Assembly (NCBI RefSeq): GCF_018131225.1
Contig: NZ_JAFCMM010000005.1
Coordinates: 124,001 to 188,000 of the forward strand
Source: Bradyrhizobium sp. U87765 SZCCT0048
GTDB lineage: Bacteria; Pseudomonadota; Alphaproteobacteria; Rhizobiales; Xanthobacteraceae
Length of the DNA: 64,000 bases
Direction of reading: 5' to 3'
Below are positions 25,317-34,040 of this stretch, one piece after another (position 1 is the stretch's first letter; each line of letters opens with the position of its first letter). A model generated the notes under the pieces. The model saw nothing but the letters and a program-made list of their open reading frames with translations. It had not been told where the DNA came from and did no database searches. The position numbers were made by a program, and so were the translations under genes.

Positions 25317-28300
25317 AGAACTTCAATCTTTCCGACTGGGCGCTCAATCACCGCTCGCTCGTCTGGTACTTCATGATCGCCTTCATGGCGGCAGGGCTGT
25401 ATTCGTATCTCAGCCTCGGCCGCGAGGAAGATCCGGCCTTCACCATCAAGACCATGGTGATCCAGGCGCAGTGGCCCGGCGCGTCCGCGCAGGAGGTGGC
25501 GCGCCAGGTCACCGACCGCATCGAGAAGAAGCTCGAGGAGCTGGAGTCGCTCGACTATACCAAGAGCCTCACCGTCGCCGGCCAGACCACCATTTTCGTC
25601 AACCTGCGCGAGACCACCAAGGCGCGCGACGTGACGCCGACCTGGCTGCGCGTGCGCAACATGATCGCCGACATCCGCGGCGAGTTTCCCCAAGGCGTGA
25701 TCGGGCCCGGCTTCAACGATCGTTTCGGCGACGTGTTCGGCAACATCTACGCCTTCACCGCCGATGGCCTGACGCCGCGCCAGCTGCGCGACCGGGTCGA
25801 GGAGGCGCGCGCGCAGGTGCTGACCGTGGCCAATGTCGGCCGTGTCGATATCATCGGCGCCCAGGACGAGGTCATCTATCTCGAATTCTCCACGCGCAAG
25901 GTCGCCGCGCTCGGGCTCGACACCCGCTCGATCGTCGCCTCTCTGCAGGCGCAGAACGCCATCGCGCCGTCGGGCGTGCTGCAGGCCGGCCCCGAGCGCA
26001 TCAGCGTGCGCGTCAACGGCCAGTTCACCTCGGAAGCGAGCCTCAAGGCGATCAACCTGCGGGTCAACGACCGCTTCTTCCCGCTCACCGATGTCGCGAC
26101 CATCACCCGCGGCTATGCCGACCCGCCGACCTCGCTGTTTCGCTTCAATGGCGAGCCGGCGATCGGCCTTGCCATCGGCATGAAGAGCGGCGCCAACCTC
26201 CTGGAGTTCGGCGCGGCGCTCAAGCAGGAAATGATCCGCGTCGTCGCCGACCTGCCGATCGGCGTCGGCGTGCACCTCGTGTCCGACCAGCCGGTGGTCG
26301 TGGAGGAGGCGGTGTCGGGCTTTACCCGGGCGCTGTTCGAGGCGGTCGTCATCGTGCTCGCGATCTCCTTCATCAGCCTCGGCATGCGGGCCGGTCTCGT
26401 GGTGGCGATCTCGATTCCGCTGGTGCTGGCGATCACCTTCGTGGTGATGGCTTATGCCGAAATCTCGCTGCAGCGCATTTCACTGGGCGCGCTGATCATC
26501 GCGCTCGGTCTTCTCGTCGATGATGCGATGATCGCCGTCGAGATGATGGTGGCGCGGCTGGAGGCCGGGGACTCGCTGCGCAAGGCGGCGACCTATGTCT
26601 ATACCTCCACCGCCTTCCCGATGCTGACGGGAACGCTGGTGACGGTCGCCGGGTTCATCCCGATCGGTCTCAACAGCAGCAGCGCCGGCGAATTCACCTT
26701 CACGCTGTTCGTGGTCATCGCGGTGTCGCTGGTGGTGTCGTGGATCGTCGCGGTGCTGTTCACGCCGCTGCTCGGCGTCACCATCCTGCCCGCGAGCCTG
26801 CCCCGCCATCACGAGACCAAGGGGCGCTTCGCCCTGGCGTTCTCCCGCCTGCTCGATGTCTGCATGCGCCGGCATTGGGCGACCATCATCGCCACCGTGG
26901 TGATCTTCCTGCTGTCGCTCGGCGGCCTGCAGTTCGTGCAGCAGCAGTTCTTCCCGGCGTCCGACCGCAACGAGCTGGTCGTCGATTTCAACCTGCCGCA
27001 GAACGCCTCGATCGCCGATACCAACGCGCAGATGGCGCAGTTCGAGCGCGAAGCGCTCAAGGGCAACCCCGCGATCGACCACTGGTCGACCTATGTCGGG
27101 TCCTCTGCGCCGCGCTTCGTGCTGTCGTTCGATGTCCAGCCAGCCGACGTCTCCTATGGCCAGGTCGTCATCGTCACCAAGGGGCTGGAGGAGCGCGACA
27201 AGCTCGCGGCCGAGCTGCAGGCCTATCTGAAGAAGACGTTCCCGGGCACCGACGGCTTCGTCAAGCTGCTCGATATCGGCCCGCCGGTCGGCCGTCCAGT
27301 GCAGTATCGCATCAGCGGGCCGGACATCGCCAAGGTGCGCGAGTATGCCCAGTCGCTGGCCGGCGTGCTGCGCGGCAACGCTCATCTCGGCGATGTCGTG
27401 TTCGACTGGATGGAGCCGGCGCGCGTCGTCAAGGTCGACGTGCTGCAGGACAAGGCCCGCCAGCTCGGCGTCACCTCGGAGGACATCGCCTCGGCGCTCA
27501 ACAGCGTGCTCGACGGCATGGCGGTCACCCAGGTGCGGGACGACATCTACCTGATCAACGTGCTTGGCCGCGCCAACGCCGCCGAGCGCCACTCGATCGA
27601 GACGTTGCGGGACCTGCAGCTGTCGGGCAATGGTGGGGCGTCGGTGCCGCTCGCGGCGGTCGCGACGCTGCGCTACGAGCTCGAGCAGCCGACGATCTGG
27701 CGGCGCTCGCGCCTGCCGACCATCACGCTCAAGGCCGGCATTCTCGACGAGGTGCAGCCCAACACGGTGGTCGAGCAATTGAAGCCCGCGATCGCCGCCT
27801 TCGACGCCAAGCTGCCCCCCGGCTACAGCGTGGCCATCGGCGGCAGCGTCGAGGAGAGCGCCAAGAGCCAGGCGCCGATCGTCGCGGTGGTGCCGCTGAT
27901 GCTGTTCATCATGGCGACCATCCTGATGCTGCAGCTGCAGAGCTTCCAGCGCCTGTTCCTGGTGTTCGCGGTGGCGCCGCTGGCGCTGATCGGCGTGGTC
28001 GCGGCGCTGCTGCCGAGCGGCGCGCCGATGGGCTTCGTCGCCATCCTCGGCGTGCTCGCGCTGATCGGCATCCTGATCCGCAACTCGGTGATCCTGATCG
28101 TGCAGATCGAGGAATTGCGCGAGGAAGGACGTCCCGCCTGGGAGGCTGTGGTGGAGGCGACCGAGCATCGCATGCGGCCGATCGTGCTGACGGCGGCAGC
28201 GGCATCGCTGGCGCTGATCCCGATCGCCCGCGAGGTATTCTGGGGCCCGATGGCCTACGCCATGATGGGCGGCATCATCGTCGGTACCGTGCTGACGCTG

Positions 28301-28402
28301 CTGTTCCTGCCGGCGCTGTACGTCACCTGGTTCCGCATCAAGGCGCCGGACGACACGCAGGCGCCGCCGGCACCCGCGGCCGAGCCGAAGCCGGCAGCAT
28401 GA
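25313..28402 (+). CDS. RND-family efflux pump inner membrane protein (AcrB-like)
   Basis: 1,029 residues starting at a GTG that overlaps the preceding stop (GTGA). The N terminus (LSDWALNHRSLVWYFMIAFMAAGLYSYLSLGREEDPAFTIKTMVI) and the GlyArgGluGluAspPro sequence are typical of the HAE-1-type RND pumps. Helix 4 carries the proton-relay pair in LGLLVDDAMIAVE, and twelve membrane segments fall in two groups (about 336-540 and 855-1010) separated by two large periplasmic loops. The C-terminal tail is Pro/Ala-rich. With the two upstream adaptors it forms a tripartite exporter; the outer membrane partner must come from elsewhere. Substrates are unknown. Confidence 0.95.
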   Translation: MKNFNLSDWALNHRSLVWYFMIAFMAAGLYSYLSLGREEDPAFTIKTMVIQAQWPGASAQEVARQVTDRIEKKLEELESLDYTKSLTVAGQTTIFVNLRETTKARDVTPTWLRVRNMIADIRGEFPQGVIGPGFNDRFGDVFGNIYAFTADGLTPRQLRDRVEEARAQVLTVANVGRVDIIGAQDEVIYLEFSTRKVAALGLDTRSIVASLQAQNAIAPSGVLQAGPERISVRVNGQFTSEASLKAINLRVNDRFFPLTDVATITRGYADPPTSLFRFNGEPAIGLAIGMKSGANLLEFGAALKQEMIRVVADLPIGVGVHLVSDQPVVVEEAVSGFTRALFEAVVIVLAISFISLGMRAGLVVAISIPLVLAITFVVMAYAEISLQRISLGALIIALGLLVDDAMIAVEMMVARLEAGDSLRKAATYVYTSTAFPMLTGTLVTVAGFIPIGLNSSSAGEFTFTLFVVIAVSLVVSWIVAVLFTPLLGVTILPASLPRHHETKGRFALAFSRLLDVCMRRHWATIIATVVIFLLSLGGLQFVQQQFFPASDRNELVVDFNLPQNASIADTNAQMAQFEREALKGNPAIDHWSTYVGSSAPRFVLSFDVQPADVSYGQVVIVTKGLEERDKLAAELQAYLKKTFPGTDGFVKLLDIGPPVGRPVQYRISGPDIAKVREYAQSLAGVLRGNAHLGDVVFDWMEPARVVKVDVLQDKARQLGVTSEDIASALNSVLDGMAVTQVRDDIYLINVLGRANAAERHSIETLRDLQLSGNGGASVPLAAVATLRYELEQPTIWRRSRLPTITLKAGILDEVQPNTVVEQLKPAIAAFDAKLPPGYSVAIGGSVEESAKSQAPIVAVVPLMLFIMATILMLQLQSFQRLFLVFAVAPLALIGVVAALLPSGAPMGFVAILGVLALIGILIRNSVILIVQIEELREEGRPAWEAVVEATEHRMRPIVLTAAAASLALIPIAREVFWGPMAYAMMGGIIVGTVLTLLFLPALYVTWFRIKAPDDTQAPPAPAAEPKPAA

Positions 28403-28410
28403 CGGCCATC

Positions 28411-28443
28411 GCGCCGCGGGTCAGGCAGCCTTGCCCGCGGCGC
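28411..28443. terminator. Hairpin at the convergent end of the RND operon and carbonic anhydrase gene
   Basis: GCGCCGCGGG (28411-28420) and CCCGCGGCGC (28434-28443) make a perfect 10-bp stem with a 13-nt loop. It spans the 18-bp gap between convergent stops and the last codons of the carbonic anhydrase gene. No T-run follows, so it may act as a weak or factor-assisted terminator. Confidence 0.4.
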
Positions 28444-29011
28444 TGGCCTCCGCGACTTCGTCCAGCTTTCCGGTCCTGACGTCGTAGATGAAGCCGTAGA
28501 TCGGGATGGTCTTCGGCACCAGCGGATGATTGCGGATGCGCCGGACATCCTCGACCACGCTGCGGGCGTTGTCGGAGAAGGTGTGCCAGTGCACGTAGCG
28601 CCCGGCCACCGAGCCGCCGCCGTGATGGGGATTGTGCCAGGCCTTGCCGTCGAACTGCGCGGTATCGAGATTGTCCTCGAGCAGGGAGCCGATGACTTCG
28701 CCGGTGAACAGCTCCATGCCGCAGTCGGAATGGTGAATCACGAACCACTCGCGCGTACCCAGCAGCTTGTGCGAGATCACCAGTGAGCGAATGGCGTCGT
28801 CGGTGGCGCGGCCGCCGGCATTGCGGATGACATGGGCGTCGCCCTCGGCGAGGCCGGCGTATTTCGCCGGATCGAGGCGGGCGTCCATGCAGGTCAGAAT
28901 GGCGAAGCCGCGCGCCGGTGGCAGCGCGAGCTTGCCCTTGTCGCCGAACCCGGCGGCATAGGCGGCGTTGGCGGCGATCACGTCGTCATAGGGCTGGCCC
29001 GGCGCTGTCAT
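28421..29011 (-). CDS. Beta-class carbonic anhydrase
   Basis: 196 residues. Zinc ligands of the beta class are visible: Cys41 in FAILTCMDARLDP, with the Asp43-Arg45 dyad (CMDAR), and His94-x2-Cys97 in VIHHSDCGM. IRNAGGRATDDAIRSL is the conserved following segment. It interconverts CO2 and bicarbonate in the cytoplasm; the sequence resembles the type found in mycobacteria (Rv1284-like) more than the classical Can protein. It is downstream of, and on the same strand as, the PAS-LuxR gene with a 165-bp gap. Confidence 0.92.
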   Translation of the reverse strand: MTAPGQPYDDVIAANAAYAAGFGDKGKLALPPARGFAILTCMDARLDPAKYAGLAEGDAHVIRNAGGRATDDAIRSLVISHKLLGTREWFVIHHSDCGMELFTGEVIGSLLEDNLDTAQFDGKAWHNPHHGGGSVAGRYVHWHTFSDNARSVVEDVRRIRNHPLVPKTIPIYGFIYDVRTGKLDEVAEASAAGKAA

Positions 29012-29176
29012 GGTGGTCGTCCTCGTCTGGTTGCAGCGAGAACCGCATGATCGAAGGGGCGGTGATAGCGGTCAAGAAAACGGAATTTTGAAGTTGTGGC
29101 GCCAAAGCGGCAGTTGTGCTCGCGCGGGGTGTCGCGAGGGGATGAAGCTTGCCGCCGGCTGCAGGCGAGGGTGCGT

Positions 29177-29755
29177 TCAGCCGAGCAGCAGCCGCTGCAC
29201 GAGATCCGGCGTCGAGCGCACACCGTACTTGCGCAGCAGCCGCGTGCGATAGATGTCCACGGTCCGAGGGCTGATGCCGAGCCTTGCGGCGGCTTCCTTC
29301 GCCGTCCGGCCGTCGACGAACAACGCGGCGATATCGCGCTCGCGCGGCGTGAGCGCCATCGGCGGAGTGTTGCGGCTGTGCAGCGCGCCCGACAGTTCCG
29401 TGAACACCCACAGCGTATCGCGGTGGGGTGCGGCCGGGGTCAGGCTGCGCCCGCGGACATGGACCCAGAACAGCTCGCCATCGAGGCGGCGCATCACGCG
29501 GTCGTTGGCGAAGCTGCCGCTGGCCCGTAGCGTGCGGCCGACGCGCTTTCCGGTGTCGACGAAATGCAACTCGTCCGGATAGAGGGCGGCGAAGCTGGAG
29601 CCGGTCAGGACGCGGCGGGTGCCGCGGAACATGGTGGCGAACGCGCGGTTGCAGTCGATGATGATGCGGTCGCGCCCGATCGCGAGCCCGACCGGACTTT
29701 CCAGGAAGGCCTGCGCGTAGTCGGGTCCGCGGCGGCGCGGACGGGTCACGGTCAT
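29177..29755 (-). CDS. PAS domain LuxR-type transcriptional regulator
   Basis: About 192 residues from the ATG at 29753-29755, which has GGGAG just upstream. An N-terminal PAS fold (YAQAFLESPVGLAIGRDRIIIDCNRAFATMFRG... to FWVHVRGRSLTP) is followed by a C-terminal LuxR helix-turn-helix: LTPRERDIAALFVDGRTAKEAAARLGISPRTVDIYRTRLLRKYGV. There is no receiver domain, so it senses a ligand or redox state directly. A similar architecture regulates aromatic or C1 metabolism in relatives, but the target here is unknown. It diverges from the GNAT gene across a 12-bp palindrome. Confidence 0.9.
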   Translation of the reverse strand: MTVTRPRRRGPDYAQAFLESPVGLAIGRDRIIIDCNRAFATMFRGTRRVLTGSSFAALYPDELHFVDTGKRVGRTLRASGSFANDRVMRRLDGELFWVHVRGRSLTPAAPHRDTLWVFTELSGALHSRNTPPMALTPRERDIAALFVDGRTAKEAAARLGISPRTVDIYRTRLLRKYGVRSTPDLVQRLLLG

Positions 29756-29799
29756 CGCGTCTCCCTGCCGGCGACCGCGCGTCTCCGCGCCGCCGCCGA

Positions 29800-29811
29800 A
29801 CACTTAAGTGT
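29800..29811. promoter_or_regulatory. 12-bp palindrome between the PAS-LuxR and GNAT genes
   Basis: ACACTTAAGTGT is a perfect palindrome 44 bp upstream of the LuxR-type start and 67 bp before the GNAT start. Its position suits an operator for the adjacent LuxR-family protein. LuxR-type sites are often inverted repeats of similar length, but no second copy was found nearby. Confidence 0.45.
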
Positions 29812-29878
29812 CCGACACCTATAGCGTTAGGTGCAGGGGTTCGCTAGCGTCCCGCCGTTCACGACATCGGAACGAACC

Positions 29879-30379
29879 ATGCGCACGCGCGCCGACATCG
29901 ACATTCGTGAGGCCCGGTCGGATGACTGGCCGGCGATCTGGCGGATCATTTCGCCGACCATCCGGGCTGGCGAGACCTATGCCCTTGCGCCGGACATGTC
30001 CGAGGACGAAGCTCGCGCCTACTGGACGGGGCCGGACCGGCGAACGTTCGTGGCGCAGGCCAGCGAGGCCATTGTCGGTACCTACTACATTCGCGCCAAC
30101 AACGCCGGCGGCGGCGCCCATGTCTGCAATTGCGGCTACATGACCGCGGCAGCGGCGGCCGGACAGGGCATCGCGCGTGCGATGTGCGCACACTCGCTGG
30201 AGGTCGCTCGGGCCATGGGCTACCGCGCCATGCAGTTCAATTTCGTCATCAGCGTCAACGTCCGGGCCGTGCGGCTGTGGCATGACATGGGGTTTGTCAC
30301 CGTCGGCGTGCTCCCGGAAGCCTTCGCCCATCCGTCGAAAGGGTATGTCGACGCACTGGTGATGAGCCGCCGGCTCTGA
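29879..30379 (+). CDS. GNAT-family N-acetyltransferase
   Basis: About 166 residues from the ATG at 29879. DIDIREARSDDWPAIWRII is the N-terminal GNAT strand-helix; the acetyl-CoA loop is AAAAAGQGIARAMCAHSLEVARAMGYRAMQFN, equivalent to the Q/RxxGxG/A motif; VSVNVRAVRLWHDMGFVTVG is motif B. The family transfers acetyl groups to amines on small molecules or proteins. The substrate is unknown. An earlier in-frame ATG at 29831 would lie closer to the divergent promoter and has no ribosome binding site. Confidence 0.9.
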   Translation: MRTRADIDIREARSDDWPAIWRIISPTIRAGETYALAPDMSEDEARAYWTGPDRRTFVAQASEAIVGTYYIRANNAGGGAHVCNCGYMTAAAAAGQGIARAMCAHSLEVARAMGYRAMQFNFVISVNVRAVRLWHDMGFVTVGVLPEAFAHPSKGYVDALVMSRRL

Positions 30380-30493
30380 ACGGCCGTTCAACCGCGTTGC
30401 GCCCCTGTTGCCGGACGGGATTTTCCGTCCTCATCGGCCATGTCCATCTCGTCCGCCGTCGGCAGGCCACGGCGTGATCCGGCCCCGAGCGCG

Positions 30494-30697
30494 TCAGCCG
30501 GAAGGCGCGGTGTTGTCGCCGTCGTCGTGGAACATGCCCGAGCCGGGTGTGGCCTCTTCCCGGGTCAGTGCCGGATCGTCGGTCGCTGGTTGCGACGGCC
30601 GCTGGTCGTGGATCTTGTCGTCGCCGTGACGCGCGGGCTCCGGCTGCGGCGTCTTTCGCGTCGCGCGGTCGCGCTGGCGGGTACCGCTTGTCATCAT
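30494..30697 (-). CDS. Small hydrophilic protein of unknown function
   Basis: About 67 residues from the ATG at 30695-30697, with GAGG six bases upstream. The protein is highly hydrophilic, rich in Asp, Arg, Pro and Thr (TSGTRQRDRATRK near the start, DPALTREEATPGSGMFHDDG near the end). No cysteine, no membrane segment. The composition is that of a disordered protein rather than a random shadow frame, and opposite-strand frames have no better candidate. I do not recognise the function. It lies between the GNAT and hydrolase genes, which are both on the plus strand. Confidence 0.5.
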   Translation of the reverse strand: MMTSGTRQRDRATRKTPQPEPARHGDDKIHDQRPSQPATDDPALTREEATPGSGMFHDDGDNTAPSG

Positions 30698-30873
30698 GGC
30701 AAGCCTCATGTTTCTACGCGAGGAAAAAACCGGCGGTGTCCGGAATCGTTCCGCGGGCCCCGATCGCCGCGGTTGACGCGATCTTGCAGGTAAGTCAGTC
30801 CGGCATGACCTGCCGTTGCCACAAATCGTGTATAGACCGCACGCGTTACCGCGTGCCGTTGCAAGGAGTGTTC

Positions 30874-31557
30874 GTGTCCGTTTCGTCCGCCGATCCCGTC
30901 TCCATCGCCGTCGATGACGTCACCACCGTTTCGGGACTGCTGCAGGCGTCGCCGCGGTCCCGTGCGCTGTATGTCCTGGCGCATGGCGCGGGCGCCGGCA
31001 TGACGCATGCGTTCATGGCGGCGGTGGCGAATGAACTCGCGGACCGCGACGTCGCGACGCTGCGCTATCAATTTCCCTACATGGAGCGCGGCAGCCGCCG
31101 GCCGGACGCGCCGGGGCTCGCCCACGCCACGGTCCGTGCGGCGGTGGCCGAAGCCGCGCGGCAGCGGCCGGACCTGCCGCTGTTCGCCGGCGGCAAGTCG
31201 TTCGGGGGGCGCATGACGTCGCAGGCGCAGGCGGTTACGCCGCTCGCCGGCGTGCGCGGCCTGATCTTTCTCGGCTTCCCGCTGCATCCTGCCGGCAAGC
31301 CGTCGCAGGAGCGGGCGAAGCATCTCGCCGATGTCGCGATCCCGATGCTGTTTCTGCAGGGCACCCAGGACAAGCTGGCGATGCTGGCCGAACTCGAGCC
31401 GGTGTGTGCAGGGCTTGCGCCGCGCGCCAGCCTCGTGCTGTTCGCCGATGCCGATCACAGCTTTCATGTTCCGGTGCGCAGCGGTCGCACCGATCCGCAG
31501 GTGCGCGGGGAGGTGCTCGACGCGCTGGCGGGCTGGATCGCCGGCATCCTGAAATAG
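30874..31557 (+). CDS. Alpha/beta hydrolase (KANL3/Tex30-like)
   Basis: About 227 residues beginning at a GTG (30874); AAGGAG at 30863-30868 with a 5-bp spacer selects this start. YVLAHGAGAGMTHAFM carries the oxyanion region, LFAGGKSFGGRMTSQA holds the nucleophile elbow (GKSFGG), and the acid and His are in LFLQGTQDKLA and ADADHSFHV. This is the small alpha/beta hydrolase branch with the GxSxGG elbow found in Tex30-like proteins. No substrate is known for the bacterial members. The AcoR regulator gene begins 89 bp later on the same strand. Confidence 0.88.
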   Translation: MSVSSADPVSIAVDDVTTVSGLLQASPRSRALYVLAHGAGAGMTHAFMAAVANELADRDVATLRYQFPYMERGSRRPDAPGLAHATVRAAVAEAARQRPDLPLFAGGKSFGGRMTSQAQAVTPLAGVRGLIFLGFPLHPAGKPSQERAKHLADVAIPMLFLQGTQDKLAMLAELEPVCAGLAPRASLVLFADADHSFHVPVRSGRTDPQVRGEVLDALAGWIAGILK

Positions 31558-31646
31558 CCAGCCCTGCTGACCTTTCCGGAGGCCGCTTGATCGGCTCCCG
31601 CATCCGCGCCACACTCCCGGCCAAAATCCGGTCTGGGAGGATCGCC

Positions 31647-33617
31647 GTGCGGGAGGAACAGGTTGCGCACGTGGACGAGCTGGTCCGCGTTGCCGTCGGC
31701 GCGCCGTCGTTGCGCGACCCCATCATCCATCAGTCGTGGCGGCGCTGCGTGTCCGAGCACAAGCTCGATCCGGTGGTGCTGCGCGACGCCTGCATCGTCA
31801 CCGAAGGGCAGTTGCGCGAACATCGCGACGCCATGGACGAATTCCTGCATACCGCGCGGTTCGGGGTGGAGACGCTGTACCGCCAGGTCGCCGGCCTCGG
31901 CTATGTGCTGCTGTTGACCGATGCCCGTGGTGTCACCGTCGATTTCATCGGCGATCCCACCTTCGACAACAATCTGCGGCGCGCCGGGCTCTATCTGGGC
32001 GCCGACTGGAACGAGCCCAACGCCGGCACCTGCGCGGTCGGCACCTGCATCGCCACCGGCGAGGCGCTGACCGTGCATCAGAGCGATCACTTCGACGCCA
32101 CCCACATTCCGCTGACCTGCACGGCCGCGCCGGTGTTCGATTCCAGCGGCGCGCTCGCCGCTGTCCTCGATATCTCGGCGTTGCGCTCCCCGGAGCCGAA
32201 GGCGAGCCAGTTCCTGGCGCTGGCGCTGGTGAAGTCGTTCGCTCACAAGATCGAGAATGCCAACCTGCTCAACCGTTTCCGCCGCGAGTGGATCGTCAAG
32301 CTGTCGGGGTCGGCGGAGTTCGCCGACGTCGATCCCGACTACATGCTCGCGGTCGACGCGTCCGGCCGTATCATCGGCTTCAACAACCGCGCGCGGCAGA
32401 TGCTGGCCCGTGAGTGCGAGGGCTCGCCGCTGCGGGCCGGCGGACTGAAGCTGTCTGACGTCCTGGACTGCGGCGTCGACGAGTTACCGCGCTTCGCCCA
32501 TTCGCGGCCGACCGGCCAGCGCACAGTGCGGCTGAAGCGCAGCGGCACCACGCTGTTCGCCCAGACGCTGCCGCCGCCGGCGCGCACGCCGGCGACGCCT
32601 GCCCCGCAGGCTGCCGCGCCGGCCGTGCCCGAGCCGCTGCAGAATCTGTTCCAGGGCGATCCGACCATGCGCGATGTCGCGACGCGTGCGGCGCGGCTGG
32701 TCAACGCCCAGATGAGCATTCTCATCCAGGGCGAGACCGGCAGCGGCAAGGAGCACCTTGCCAAGGCACTGCATGCGGCGAGCGCCCGCGCCAGCAAGCC
32801 CTTCGTCGCCGTCAACTGCGCGGCGCTGCCGGAGAGCCTGATCGAGAGCGAGCTGTTCGGCTACGAGGCCGGTGCCTTCACCGGCGCGCGGGCGAAGGGG
32901 CGGCGCGGCCTCATTCTCGAGGCCGATGGCGGCACGCTGTTCCTGGACGAGATCGGCGACATGCCGCTGACCTCTCAGACGCGGCTGCTGCGCGTGCTCG
33001 CCGAGCGCGAGGTGACGCCGGTGGGCCGCAGCCGCCCGGTGCCCGTCAACATCCGCGTCGTCGCCGCCACGCACCGCGACCTCGTGGACCTCGTCAAGGC
33101 CGGCCAGTTCCGCGAGGATCTTTATTTCCGCCTCAACGGCGCGATCCTGAAGCTGCCGGCGCTGCGCCAGCGCAGCGATCTCGAATGGCTGGTCGGCCGG
33201 CTGCTCGACCGCCTGTCGCTGGAACGCGACGCGTCGTTTCGCCTGTCGGCGGCGGCGCGCGATGCGCTGCGCGGCTATGCCTGGCCCGGCAACATCCGCG
33301 AACTGGTCAACAGCCTCGACTATGCCTGCACGCTGTCGACCGGCGAGATCGGCCTCGACGATCTGCCGGAATCGATTACGCGGGCGCGGCGCGGCGATGG
33401 CTGGCCGCAGCCAGAGGCGAATGCCGGGGTTCAGTCCCGGCTGCACGCCGGGGAAGCGCCCGGGCGGGCCGCGGATATGGCCGCCGAATTGGCGGCGGAG
33501 CTGCGGGCCCATCACTGGAACGTCTCGCAGGTCGCGCGCGCCCGCGGCGTCGATCGCTCCACCATCCACCGCCAGATCCGCCGCTTCGGCCTCACCGCGC
33601 CGAACAAGCTGGTGTGA
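31647..33617 (+). CDS. acoR: Sigma-54-dependent activator of acetoin catabolism (AcoR-like)
   Basis: About 656 residues from the GTG at 31647, chosen for GGGAGG six bases upstream; a TTG at 31587 also has a fair site. Layout: N-terminal leader with IIHQSWRRCVSEHKLDP (typical of AcoR), GAF sensor (about 70-200), PAS-like segment (about 225-290), AAA+ domain with Walker A GETGSGKE (362-369), the sigma-54 contact motif GAFTGA (409-414) and Walker B LFLDEIGDMP (431-440), and a Fis-type helix-turn-helix at the end (WNVSQVARARGVDRSTIHRQIRRFG). It should bind upstream of acoX and activate the sigma-54 promoter at 33988-34003 when acetoin is present. Confidence 0.92.
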   Translation: MREEQVAHVDELVRVAVGAPSLRDPIIHQSWRRCVSEHKLDPVVLRDACIVTEGQLREHRDAMDEFLHTARFGVETLYRQVAGLGYVLLLTDARGVTVDFIGDPTFDNNLRRAGLYLGADWNEPNAGTCAVGTCIATGEALTVHQSDHFDATHIPLTCTAAPVFDSSGALAAVLDISALRSPEPKASQFLALALVKSFAHKIENANLLNRFRREWIVKLSGSAEFADVDPDYMLAVDASGRIIGFNNRARQMLARECEGSPLRAGGLKLSDVLDCGVDELPRFAHSRPTGQRTVRLKRSGTTLFAQTLPPPARTPATPAPQAAAPAVPEPLQNLFQGDPTMRDVATRAARLVNAQMSILIQGETGSGKEHLAKALHAASARASKPFVAVNCAALPESLIESELFGYEAGAFTGARAKGRRGLILEADGGTLFLDEIGDMPLTSQTRLLRVLAEREVTPVGRSRPVPVNIRVVAATHRDLVDLVKAGQFREDLYFRLNGAILKLPALRQRSDLEWLVGRLLDRLSLERDASFRLSAAARDALRGYAWPGNIRELVNSLDYACTLSTGEIGLDDLPESITRARRGDGWPQPEANAGVQSRLHAGEAPGRAADMAAELAAELRAHHWNVSQVARARGVDRSTIHRQIRRFGLTAPNKLV

Positions 33618-33667
33618 GGGCGGGGGCTTCGTTGCGACGCCGCATCAATCGGGCCCATGCCTCATCT

Positions 33668-33786
33668 CCTCATCCTGAGGAGGCGCGAAGCGCCGTCTCG
33701 AAGGATGAGGCCCGTACCATCTCCGCTGCTTGCGGGCCTCATGGTTCGAGACGTGCGGCTGCGCCGCACTCCTCACCATGAGGAGA
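33668..33786. repeat. REP-like palindromic element, family A variant
   Basis: A 119-bp two-arm element: CCTCATCCTGAGGAGGCGCG and CTCGAAGGATGAGG at the left, CCTCATGGTTCGAGACG and CCTCACCATGAGGAG at the right. It is closely related to the copy at 61279-61399. It follows acoR and may form its 3' end. Confidence 0.8.
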
Positions 33787-33879
33787 GATGCATCATGGCC
33801 GTAACGCCGTAAAGGATGTGCCGCGCGGGTCTGTGCGGCGCGCGGGCGCCAATCCGTCGTCCCTGATGCCGACGCCACA

Positions 33880-33922
33880 CCTGTTGCATCCGCCACACCG
33901 CAGGTGTGGCGGATGCAACAGG
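33880..33922. promoter_or_regulatory. Perfect 20-bp inverted repeat upstream of acoX (probable AcoR enhancer)
   Basis: The arms CCTGTTGCATCCGCCACACC (33880-33899) and their exact complement (33903-33922) are separated by GCA. The centre is about 95 bp upstream of the -24/-12 promoter, the normal distance for a sigma-54 enhancer site. It is absent from the repeat families seen elsewhere in the window. It could also form a very stable hairpin, but it lies upstream of the expected transcription start, which favours a DNA-binding role. Confidence 0.7.
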
Positions 33923-33987
33923 GCCTGCGCGCCCGGCGTTTTCGTAAAAAGCGTGATCGATCATCACGTTGTGTCGTTGGCCCGAGT

Positions 33988-34003
33988 TGGCATCGGCCTT
34001 GCT
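33988..34003 (+). promoter_or_regulatory. Sigma-54 (-24/-12) promoter of the aco operon
   Basis: TGGCATCGGCCTTGCT matches the sigma-54 consensus with GG at 33989-33990 and GC at 34001-34002, exactly 10 bp apart. Transcription should start near 34013. The adjacent acoR product is a sigma-54 activator, which makes this assignment strong. Confidence 0.82.
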
Positions 34004-34040
34004 CTTCCTTTCCGCAAAACAAGTTTCGGGAGGAAGCCGC

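Larger units (their letters stand above)
33618..34040. other. acoR-acoX intergenic control region
   Basis: This 423-bp gap holds, in order, a family A repeat (33668-33786), a long perfect inverted repeat (33880-33922) and a sigma-54 promoter (33988-34003). No gene is visible. The leader from the expected transcription start near 34013 to acoX is about 28 nt and includes the GGGAGGA ribosome binding site. Confidence 0.7.

Noticed and set aside
30377..30390. Palindrome TGAACGGCCGTTCA overlapping the GNAT stop codon as a terminator
   Set aside because: It has no loop or T-run and is only 14 bp, so a terminator call is not supported.
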